In this document: positions 1 through 5,144 of the stretch, piece after piece
Position numbering within the stretch: position 1 is the stretch's first letter
How the letters are laid out: the number at the start of each line of letters is the position of its first letter
Assembly (NCBI GenBank): GCA_050697275.1
Contig: JBOGZI010000295.1
Span: forward strand, 1 to 6,043
DNA: 6,043 nucleotides
Origin: JBOGZI01 sp050697275
GTDB lineage: Bacteria > Actinomycetota > Thermoleophilia > Solirubrobacterales > 70-9
Direction: 5' to 3'
The notes under the pieces: model-generated
Databases searched by the model: none
What the model was told of the DNA's origin: nothing
What the model saw: only the letters and a program-made list of their open reading frames with translations
Translations under genes and position numbers: made by a program

Positions 1-213
1 GCCCTGGTGCCGGGCCCGACCGGGCTGGAGGCGATCGAGTCGCTGCTCGGCGCGATCGCCGGAGCGCCTGAGCGGCCGGCCGGGGTCGCGCTCGAGGTCG
101 GCGCCGGCCAGGCCCCGAAGGTCTCCGAGCTGGTCAGATCGGCCGGCTATGCGGAAATCGAGGCGCGCCGCGACCTGACGGGCATCGAGCGCGTGGTGTC
201 GGGCCGCCGATGA
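1..213 (+). CDS. prmC: Peptide chain release factor N5-glutamine methyltransferase, C-terminal part (5' end outside window)
   Basis: PrmC (HemK) uses S-adenosylmethionine to methylate the glutamine of the GGQ motif in release factors RF1/RF2, which improves translation termination in the cytoplasm. Only the last 70 residues are present, in frame from base 1 to a TGA at 211-213. They fit the end of the PrmC methyltransferase domain: an opening 'ALVPGPTGLEAIESLL' resembling the family's 'AL.GG.DGL..YR.L', then the strand 'GVALEVGAGQAPKVSELV' (family form 'L.LEIG..Q...V..LL'), and a closing 'RRDLTGIERVVSGRR' matching the usual 'RDL.G.DRVV..R' end. The catalytic NPPY motif would lie upstream of the window and cannot be checked. 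The stop overlaps the next start codon (ATGA), so the two genes are probably translationally coupled. The gene after it, a tsaC/sua5 homologue, is a classic prmC partner and supports the call. Another HemK-family methyltransferase is possible but less likely. Confidence 0.85.
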   Translation, partial: ALVPGPTGLEAIESLLGAIAGAPERPAGVALEVGAGQAPKVSELVRSAGYAEIEARRDLTGIERVVSGRR

Positions 214-848
214 CCGAGGTGGTCTCGCTCGAGGCGGACGGGACGGACGCCGCCCGCGCGGCCCTCGAGCGCTGCATCTCGGGGGGCGGGGTCGCGATCT
301 TCCCCGCGGACACGCTCTACGGACTCGCCTGCGACCCGCTGAACGAGGCGGCAGTGAGCCGGATCCACAGCCTCAAGCGCCGCGAGAGTGACAAGCCCTC
401 GGCGGTCATGTACTTCTCCCCGCAGGCGATGCGCGAGCTGGTCGACCGGATGGGCCCGGCGACCCGCGAGGCCGTCGGCTCCCTGCTCCCCGGGCCGGTG
501 ACCCTCGTGATCGCCAACCCCGCGCGGCACTACCCGCTCGCATGTGGGGCGGACCCGGGCACGCTGGGCGTGCGGCTGATCGGCGGGCCGCTCGGCGGGG
601 CCATGCATCCCGTCTTCCAGACCAGCGCCAACCGCAGCGGGGACGAGCCCCCCGCGCGGTTCGATCGGATCAGGAAGGACATCCTCGCGGGCGCCGACGT
701 GGCGATCGACGGCGGCGAGCTGGGCGGCGCCCCCTCGACGGTGATCGACCTCAGCGGGCTCGACTCGGGCGCGGGCTGGACGGTGCTGCGCGAGGGGGAG
801 ATGGCCGTCGCCGAGGTCGAGCGGCGGCTCGGGGCCCCGCCGGCCTGA
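210..848 (+). CDS. tsaC: L-threonylcarbamoyladenylate synthase (YrdC/TsaC/Sua5 family, YrdC-only form)
   Basis: This enzyme makes threonylcarbamoyl-AMP from threonine, bicarbonate and ATP, the first step of the universal t6A37 modification of ANN-decoding tRNAs; TsaB/TsaD/TsaE finish the transfer. The 212-residue product is essentially one YrdC domain without the C-terminal Sua5 domain. Visible family motifs are 'FPADTLYGLACD' at about 31-42 (usual form PTDTVYGL), 'SLKRRESDKP' at 54-63 (the K-x-R...KP nucleotide-binding loop), 'LPGPVT' at 93-98, 'LGVRL' at 119-123, 'TSANRSG' at 138-144 and 'PSTVIDL' at 175-181. The ATG overlaps the prmC stop by 4 bp. There is no obvious Shine-Dalgarno sequence before it, consistent with coupling to prmC. 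The stop lies 3 bp from the stop of the opposing gene. The alanine in 'PADT', where threonine is common, is a mild deviation. Family assignment is secure; the choice between the names tsaC, sua5 and ywlC is only convention. Confidence 0.93.
   Translation: MTEVVSLEADGTDAARAALERCISGGGVAIFPADTLYGLACDPLNEAAVSRIHSLKRRESDKPSAVMYFSPQAMRELVDRMGPATREAVGSLLPGPVTLVIANPARHYPLACGADPGTLGVRLIGGPLGGAMHPVFQTSANRSGDEPPARFDRIRKDILAGADVAIDGGELGGAPSTVIDLSGLDSGAGWTVLREGEMAVAEVERRLGAPPA
822..842. other. Small GC-only inverted repeat at the end of the tsaC-like gene
   Basis: CGGCGG (822-827) and CCGCCG (837-842) can pair around a 9-nt loop just before the tsaC stop. It is the only candidate I see for transcript-end structure at this convergent junction, where just 3 bp separate the two stop codons. 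There is no T tract on either side, and such stems arise often by chance in DNA this GC-rich, so terminator function is weakly supported. Confidence 0.15.
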
Positions 849-851
849 GCG

Positions 852-1256
852 TCACTCCCCGCCGGGCCGAGTGGCGGCGAGGGCCTCGTCCAGGGTGGGG
901 TAGATCTCGATCCCGATCACCTTGCCGTCGCGAAAGCTCCAGACCGCAGCGGTGCGCATGCCGAAGTCGAGGCCGGTGCTCTTGCCGCGAGCGTGCAGCG
1001 TCAGGTCCACCACGACCTGCTCCCCCACTGCTTGGGTCCCGTGCACCTCCCAGCGGATCTCGTCCATCACCTCGTCGAAGGAGTCGTAGTAGCGCCGCAC
1101 GCCATCGTGCCCTCGGTAGGTGTCCGGCTCGGAGGCCAGCTCGGGTGGAGTGGTCGCCTCGAAGTCCGGATGGATGTACTCCAGGATCCCCTCGGCGCCG
1201 TCCTCGTTGAAGGCGGCGATCCCCGCTCGGGCTCTCTCCTCGTTCGCGCTCGCCAT
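852..1256 (-). CDS. NTF2-like / SnoaL-like domain protein of unknown substrate
   Basis: The 134-residue product has the layout of the SnoaL-like/NTF2 superfamily, small alpha+beta-barrel proteins that serve as enzymes, binding proteins or stress-related factors. Visible signs are the N-terminal helix 'ANEERARAGIAAFNEDG', then 'ILEYIHPDFEATTPPE', the frequent 'YRGHDGVRRYYDSF' segment at about 47-60, alternating barrel strands ('WEVHGTQAVGEQVVVDLTLHARG', split by a turn), and the end 'VWSFRDGKVIGIEIYPTLDEALAA', typical of actinobacterial members. There is no signal peptide or membrane segment, so it is probably cytoplasmic. I chose the ATG at 1256; an in-frame TTG at 1262 would add two residues. 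Neither has a clear Shine-Dalgarno sequence, and a TAGGCT hexamer 9 nt before the ATG suggests an almost leaderless mRNA. The gene sits antisense between tsaC and glyA. Substrate and role cannot be read from the sequence. Confidence 0.85.
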   Translation of the reverse strand: MASANEERARAGIAAFNEDGAEGILEYIHPDFEATTPPELASEPDTYRGHDGVRRYYDSFDEVMDEIRWEVHGTQAVGEQVVVDLTLHARGKSTGLDFGMRTAAVWSFRDGKVIGIEIYPTLDEALAATRPGGE

Positions 1257-1265
1257 CGGCAACGC

Positions 1266-1271
1266 AGCCTA
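1266..1271 (-). promoter_or_regulatory. Candidate -10 box for the NTF2-like gene (near-leaderless start)
   Basis: TAGGCT, read on the - strand, fits the actinobacterial TANNNT -10 pattern. It ends 9 nt before the ATG at 1256, so transcription would start at or within about two bases of the start codon. I see no convincing -35 box. It overlaps the opposing candidate -10 box at 1270-1275. This is inferred from spacing only. Confidence 0.35.
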
Positions 1272-1275
1272 TGAT
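1270..1275 (+). promoter_or_regulatory. Candidate -10 box for glyA giving a leaderless mRNA
   Basis: TATGAT differs from the consensus TATAAT at one base. It is followed by 7 nt and then the ATG at 1283. That spacing puts the transcription start on or beside the A of the ATG, the usual leaderless arrangement in Actinobacteria. The absence of any Shine-Dalgarno sequence upstream agrees. The -35 region is poor (no TTGACA-like hexamer at 16-18 nt). If correct, the ATGs at 1271 and 1274 are part of the promoter rather than starts. Confidence 0.45.
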
Positions 1276-1282
1276 GACCCGG

Positions 1283-2563
1283 ATGGCCGAGCTACCCGAC
1301 GACTTCCAGACGGCGCCGCTCGCCGAGGTCGATCCCGACATCGCCCAGGTGCTGGAGCGCGAGCTCGCGCGCCAGCAGGGGACGCTGGAGATGATCGCCT
1401 CGGAGAACTTCGTCCCCCAGGCGGTGCTCGACGCGGTCGGCTCGGTGCTGACCAACAAGTACGCCGAGGGTTACCCGGGCAAGCGCTACTACGGTGGCTG
1501 CGAGGAGGTCGACGTCGCAGAGCAGCTCGCGATCGACCGGGCCAAGCAGCTGTTCGGTGCCGAGCACGCCAACGTCCAGCCGCACGCCGGCACCCAGGCG
1601 AACAACGCCGCCTACATGGCGATGCTGGAGCCCGGCGACAAGATCATGGGGATGGCGCTCGACCACGGCGGCCATCTCACCCACGGGATGAAGCTGAACG
1701 TCTCGGGCAAGCTCTACGAGGTGGTCGCCTACCACGTCCGCAAGGAGGACCTGCTCTGCGACATGGACGAGGTGGCGAGGCTGGCGACGGAGCACGAGCC
1801 GAAGGTGATCGTCGCCGGCTGGTCCGCCTATCCCCGCCAGCTCGACTTCGCCGCCTTCCGCGAGATCGCCGACTCCGTCGGCGCGAGGCTGATGGTGGAC
1901 ATGGCCCACTTCGCCGGACTGGTCGCCGCCGGGCTGCACCCGAACCCGATCGAGCACGCCGACGTGGTGACGACGACGATCCACAAGACGCTGGCCGGGC
2001 CGCGCAGCGGCATGATCCTCTGCACAGACGAGCTGGCCGCGGACATCAACCGCTCCGTCTTCCCCGGCCAGCAGGGCGGCCCCCTGATGCACGTGATCGC
2101 GGCCAAGGCGGTGGCGCTGAAGATCGCCCAGTCCGAGGAGTTCCGCGCCCGCCAGCGCCAGACGATCGCCAACGCGCAGGCGTTCGCGGAGGGGCTGATC
2201 GAGGCCGGGCTCGAGGTCCTCACCGGCGGCACCGACGTCCACCTCGTCCTCGTCGATCTGACCCCGACCGGCCTGGGCGGCAAGGAGGCGGAGGCCCGCC
2301 TCGAGCAGGTGGGAATCACCGTCAACCGCAACGCGATCCCCTTCGACGAGCGGCCGCCGATGGACCCGTCGGGGCTGCGGATCGGGACCCCGGCGCTGAC
2401 CACTCGCGGACTCGTCGAGGAGGACATGCGCGAGATCGCCGAGGTGATCGGCGCCGCCCTTGGGCCGGACTTCGAGGCAGAGAAGGACTCGCTGCTGGAG
2501 CGGAGCCGGGCGTTGATGGAGCGATACCCGCTCTACCCGCAGCTCTCGGCCGCGACCGTTTGA
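1283..2563 (+). CDS. glyA: Serine hydroxymethyltransferase
   Basis: GlyA is a cytoplasmic PLP enzyme that interconverts serine plus tetrahydrofolate with glycine plus 5,10-methylene-tetrahydrofolate, the main source of one-carbon units. The 426-residue product is normal length for bacterial SHMT and closely matches the family throughout: 'TLEMIASENFVP' near the N terminus, 'TNKYAEGYPGKRYYGGCE' at about 57-74, 'NVQPHAGTQAN' at 97-107, 'DHGGHLTHG' at 127-135, the PLP-ring aspartate in 'VDMAHFAGL' (D206), and the PLP-binding lysine in 'TTTIHKTLAGPRSG' (K235, codon 1985-1987). 'GLRIGTPALTTRG' near the C terminus is also typical. I prefer the ATG at 1283 because a TATGAT box lies 7 nt before it and no Shine-Dalgarno sequence precedes any candidate; starts at 1271 or 1274 would add four or three residues. 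It probably has its own promoter, since the gene before it runs the opposite way. Confidence in function is very high; the start is moderately sure. Confidence 0.97.
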   Translation: MAELPDDFQTAPLAEVDPDIAQVLERELARQQGTLEMIASENFVPQAVLDAVGSVLTNKYAEGYPGKRYYGGCEEVDVAEQLAIDRAKQLFGAEHANVQPHAGTQANNAAYMAMLEPGDKIMGMALDHGGHLTHGMKLNVSGKLYEVVAYHVRKEDLLCDMDEVARLATEHEPKVIVAGWSAYPRQLDFAAFREIADSVGARLMVDMAHFAGLVAAGLHPNPIEHADVVTTTIHKTLAGPRSGMILCTDELAADINRSVFPGQQGGPLMHVIAAKAVALKIAQSEEFRARQRQTIANAQAFAEGLIEAGLEVLTGGTDVHLVLVDLTPTGLGGKEAEARLEQVGITVNRNAIPFDERPPMDPSGLRIGTPALTTRGLVEEDMREIAEVIGAALGPDFEAEKDSLLERSRALMERYPLYPQLSAATV

Positions 2564-2591
2564 ACCTGCAGAGCCCCGCCCGCGAGACCCG

Positions 2592-2620
2592 GCACCCCCG
2601 GAGATGCGAGGGTGCTCCGG
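2592..2620 (+). other. Two overlapping, mutually exclusive inverted repeats between glyA and the DUF354 gene
   Basis: In the 103-bp gap, GCACCC (2592-2597) can pair with GGGTGC (2610-2615), while CCGGAG (2598-2603) can pair with CTCCGG (2615-2620). The two stems share base 2615 and their arms interleave, so they cannot both form as simple hairpins. There is no T tract, so a standard intrinsic terminator is not evident. It could be a weak rho-independent-like pause, an attenuator, or chance in GC-rich DNA. I see nothing else in the gap except the ribosome binding site. Confidence 0.3.
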
Positions 2621-2654
2621 AGGCGAAGCCGAGGAGCAACCCGTTCAGTGTGCG

Positions 2655-2660
2655 AGGAGG
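2655..2660 (+). promoter_or_regulatory. Strong Shine-Dalgarno site deciding the start of the DUF354 gene
   Basis: A perfect AGGAGG lies 6 nt before the GTG at 2667. This is the strongest ribosome binding site in the window. It favours the GTG over the in-frame ATG at 2604, which has GGAG directly against the start codon with no spacer. The conserved N-terminal strand of the family also begins right at the GTG. Confidence 0.8.
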
Positions 2661-2666
2661 CGGCCG

Positions 2667-3743
2667 GTGAGGATCTGGGTGGACTGCACGGCGGCGGCCC
2701 ATCCGCTTGTGCTGCGGCCGATCATCGAGCGGCTCGGGAAGGCCGGCCACGAGATCGAGGTGACCGCGCGCGCCCACGGGCAGACCGAGGCGATCCTCGA
2801 GCGCCTCGGGATCCCCTACACCTCGATCGGCCGCCACGGCGGCGCGTCCATGGCCGGCAAGGCGGCGGCCCTGGCGAGTCGCAGCCCGCGCCTCTGGCGC
2901 TGGGCGCGCGGTCGGGGGATCGGGCTGGCGCTCGCTCACGGCTCGGTCGACATCGCGGTCGTCTCGCAAATGCTGCGAGTGCCGCTGGTGCAGATGAACG
3001 ACTACGAGCACGCGGGCCTGCAGCGCCGGATCGCCTTCCGCTCCGCCAGGCTGGTGATCGCCCCCGAGGCGATCCCGGTCGAGGCCATGGAGCGGGCCGG
3101 CGCGCGGCGTGACTGCCTCTTCCGCTACCCGGGACTGAAGGAGGACTACTACCTGGCCGACTTCCGGACGGACCCGGAGGTGATCCCCTATCTGGGGCTG
3201 CCGGAGCTAGGCGTCGCCGTGGAGCGCGGATCCGACGATCGGGTGCTGGTGGTGGTCCGCCCTCCGCCGGAGACCGCGGAGTATCACGCCGAGAACCCGC
3301 TCTACGACGGGGTGATCGAGAGGTTGGCCGCCGACCCGCGCGCGGTGACGGTGGCGATCCCGCGCACGGACGGCCAGGCCGAGCGGCTGCGCGAGCGGGC
3401 GAGCCGCGACCCGGGCGCGGCGCTGGTCGTGCCCGACCGGGCGATCGACGCCCAGAGCCTGATCGCCTTCGCCGACCTGGTGGTGAGCGCCGGCGGGACG
3501 ATGAACCGGGAGGCGGTGGCGCTGGGTGCTCCCGTGTACACGATCTTCAGCGGCCGGATGGGGGCGGTCGACTCCGGGCTGGTCGAGCAGGGGAAGCTGC
3601 GGCCGCTGGGCGATCCCGCCGAGCTCGAGCTGCGCAAGCGCGAGGAGAGCGGGGGAGCGGTCCACCCGCGGGATCCTCAGATCCTCGCCGACGCCGCGCT
3701 GGGGGCCGCCCCGCGGGCGGAACGCATGCCTGAGGCCACGTAG
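2667..3743 (+). CDS. DUF354 (COG1817) family protein, GT-B-like fold
   Basis: The 358-residue product matches DUF354, an uncharacterised bacterial and archaeal family related to GT-B glycosyltransferases and UDP-GlcNAc 2-epimerases. Typical features are the start '(V)RIWVDCTAAAHPLVLRPII', then 'GHEIEVTARAHGQTEAIL' at about 27-44, 'GIPYTSIGRHGG' at 48-59, 'NDYEHAG' at 111-117, 'YPGLKEDYYLADF' at 154-166, and the C-terminal half-site 'ADLVVSAGGTMNREAVALGAPVY' (split; about 269-291) followed by 'GRMGAVDSGLVEQGKL' at 296-311. The last region corresponds to the donor-binding part of GT-B enzymes by family analogy. There is no signal peptide or membrane segment, so it is likely a cytoplasmic or peripheral membrane protein. 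The start is GTG with an ideal AGGAGG. It ends 18 bp before the wecA-like gene, so the two are probably cotranscribed, and a role in making or extending a polyprenyl-linked surface sugar is a reasonable inference. The substrate is unknown. Confidence 0.85.
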   Translation: MRIWVDCTAAAHPLVLRPIIERLGKAGHEIEVTARAHGQTEAILERLGIPYTSIGRHGGASMAGKAAALASRSPRLWRWARGRGIGLALAHGSVDIAVVSQMLRVPLVQMNDYEHAGLQRRIAFRSARLVIAPEAIPVEAMERAGARRDCLFRYPGLKEDYYLADFRTDPEVIPYLGLPELGVAVERGSDDRVLVVVRPPPETAEYHAENPLYDGVIERLAADPRAVTVAIPRTDGQAERLRERASRDPGAALVVPDRAIDAQSLIAFADLVVSAGGTMNREAVALGAPVYTIFSGRMGAVDSGLVEQGKLRPLGDPAELELRKREESGGAVHPRDPQILADAALGAAPRAERMPEAT

Positions 3744-3761
3744 CGACGCCTTTTGGAGAGA

Positions 3762-5021
3762 ATGGCTGCGATGCGCCCCCTGGACGCCTGGGACGCGGGT
3801 CTTGCGTTCATCTTCGCGGCGGCCGTCGCCTGGGCACTGGTCCCGGCGGCGGAGGCGATCGCGAAGCGAATCGGCGCGATCGACAAGCCGAACGAGCGCA
3901 GCCTGCACGAGCAGCCGACCCCGAAGCTCGGCGGTCTGGCGATCCTGGTGGCGGTGCTCGGCGCGGGGGCGATCTGGCTTCCCCTGGACGCGACGACCCG
4001 CTCGATCCTCGGGGGGGCGGCGGCGATCACGCTGCTCGGAGTCTTCGACGACGTCTTCGACCTGCCCGCCCTGCCGAAGCTGGTCGGCCAGATCGGCGCC
4101 GCCCTGATCCCGGTCGTGCTCGGCGACGTCCGGGTGGACGTGACCACCCTGCCCTTCGTCGGCGGCTTCGACCTAGGCGAGGCCTCCTACCCGATGACGG
4201 TGATCGGGATCGTCGCTGTGATCAACATCATCAACTTCATCGACGGCGTGGACGGACTGGCCTCCGGCGTCTGCGCGATCTCGGCGGCGGCCTTCGCGAT
4301 CATCGCGATCTCGCTCGACCGCTTCGAGGCGGGGGTGCTCGCCGCGATCACCGCGGGGGGGTGCGTCGGCTTCCTGCGGCACGGCTTCCCGCCCGCCTCG
4401 AGCTTCATGGGCGACACCGGCTCCAACCTGCTCGGCTACCTGCTGGCGCTGATCGCCGTGCAGGGCTCGCTGAAGACCAACGCGGCCCTGGCGCTGGCGC
4501 TGCCGCTGATCGTGCTCGCCGTGCCCATCCTCGACACCAGCTTCGTGGTCGCCAAGCGGCTCAAGTATCGCCAGCCGGTCTGGGGCGCCGACCGCTGGCA
4601 CTTCCACCACCGCATGGCGAACATCGGCTTCGACGCGCGACGAACGCTCAAGTACCTCTACAGCTGGACCCTGGTGCTGGCCGGCCTGGCGCTGGCGCTC
4701 CGCTTCGTCCCCTACAGCGACGACCGCGGCAACTTCGACCCGGGCTGGACGGCGGTGATGGCGGTGGTTCTGGTCGGGGCGCTCGCCGCCAGCGTCTTCG
4801 TCATCTACCAGCTCGAGATTCTCAAGCTGCGGCACCTACGGTTGTGGCAGAGCGCCGGTGCGAAGGCGGGGGAGGCGCCGGAGGAGATGGAGGAGGCGGT
4901 GGACGAGGGGGTCAGGCGCGAGCTCGAGACGGGCGAGTTCGAGGCGGTCGATCCCGACACCGGCGAGATCGCGCGGGTCGACCCCGACACCGGCGAGATG
5001 GAGGCGGTGCCGCCGCGCTAA
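3762..5021 (+). CDS. wecA: Polyprenyl-phosphate N-acetylhexosamine-1-phosphate transferase, WecA/TagO-like (MraY family)
   Basis: This integral membrane enzyme moves a sugar-1-phosphate, probably GlcNAc-1-P from UDP-GlcNAc, onto a polyprenyl phosphate. It thereby starts synthesis of a cell-wall glycopolymer on the inner face of the membrane. All family hallmarks are present in the 419-residue product: 'IDKPNERSLHEQPTPKLGG' at 40-58, the Mg-binding 'DDVFDL' with D96-D97, 'NFIDGVDGLASG' at 158-169, 'FMGDTGS' at 216-222, and the cytoplasmic loop 'DRWHFHHRM' at 277-285, the DRxHxHHR signature of the WecA/TagO branch rather than MraY. About ten hydrophobic segments are visible. After the last one (about 331-349) comes an atypical acidic cytoplasmic tail of some 50 residues ending in three decapeptide repeats. 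The GGAG at 3755-3758 sits 3 nt before the ATG at 3762 and 12 nt before the ATG at 3771, so the start could be either; a TTG at 3753 overlaps the site and is unlikely. Confidence 0.92.
   Translation: MAAMRPLDAWDAGLAFIFAAAVAWALVPAAEAIAKRIGAIDKPNERSLHEQPTPKLGGLAILVAVLGAGAIWLPLDATTRSILGGAAAITLLGVFDDVFDLPALPKLVGQIGAALIPVVLGDVRVDVTTLPFVGGFDLGEASYPMTVIGIVAVINIINFIDGVDGLASGVCAISAAAFAIIAISLDRFEAGVLAAITAGGCVGFLRHGFPPASSFMGDTGSNLLGYLLALIAVQGSLKTNAALALALPLIVLAVPILDTSFVVAKRLKYRQPVWGADRWHFHHRMANIGFDARRTLKYLYSWTLVLAGLALALRFVPYSDDRGNFDPGWTAVMAVVLVGALAASVFVIYQLEILKLRHLRLWQSAGAKAGEAPEEMEEAVDEGVRRELETGEFEAVDPDTGEIARVDPDTGEMEAVPPR
4917..5009 (+). repeat. In-frame 30-bp tandem repeat encoding decapeptides at the WecA C terminus
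   Basis: The tail reads as three consecutive ten-residue units: LETGEFEAVD, PDTGEIARVD and PDTGEMEAVP. At DNA level the 23-bp blocks at 4947-4969 and 4977-4999 differ at one base only, a synonymous GAT/GAC change, with a 30-bp period. The first unit is more diverged. The near-identity points to a recent in-frame duplication or ongoing homogenisation. The D-P-D-T-G-E core loosely resembles acidic metal-binding loops, but nothing here proves binding. Confidence 0.75.
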
Positions 5022-5061
5022 GCCGCCGGATCGGTCACCGCCCCCGCTGAGCGGTTCCCCG

Positions 5062-5089
5062 TTGCCTCTCACCCAGTAATGAGTATGCT
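5062..5089 (+). promoter_or_regulatory. Candidate sigma-70-type promoter of the secreted protease gene
   Basis: TTGCCT (5062-5067) and TATGCT (5084-5089) are separated by 16 bp and match the -35 and -10 consensus hexamers at about four positions each. Transcription would begin near 5096, leaving an untranslated leader of roughly 50 nt that contains the AAGGGGG ribosome binding site at 5131-5137. It lies in the gap after wecA, which otherwise holds only a weak GC-rich stem around 5037-5055. Confidence 0.55.
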
Positions 5090-5144
5090 CTGCCGCGCTC
5101 CGTCCGGAACGGGCGGGGCCCAACGGACAGAAGGGGGTACAGGG

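Noticed and set aside
542..1210. 222-codon + strand frame across the tsaC end and the NTF2-like gene
   Set aside because: It is highly Arg-rich, spans a convergent gene junction and matches no family.
1292..2242. 316-codon - strand reading frame opposite glyA
   Set aside because: It is the antisense image of the conserved SHMT frame, with no recognisable motif or ribosome binding site.
2604..2666. N-terminal extension of the DUF354 protein from an ATG at 2604
   Set aside because: The extra 21 residues do not resemble the family, the GGAG touches the ATG with no spacing, and the GTG at 2667 has a perfect AGGAGG and starts exactly at the conserved strand.
1120..2670. Long 516-codon + strand reading frame overlapping glyA
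   Set aside because: It runs out of frame through all of glyA, and its product is Arg/Gly/Pro-rich low-complexity sequence typical of shadow frames in high-GC DNA. The SHMT frame is unambiguous.
5037..5055. Possible terminator after wecA (ACCGC...GCGGT)
   Set aside because: The stem is only 5 bp with a large loop and no T tract, so it is not distinguishable from chance.
5079..5144. N-terminal extension of the protease from an ATG at 5079
   Set aside because: It would overlap the -10 box, has no Shine-Dalgarno sequence and would place 22 residues before the signal peptide.
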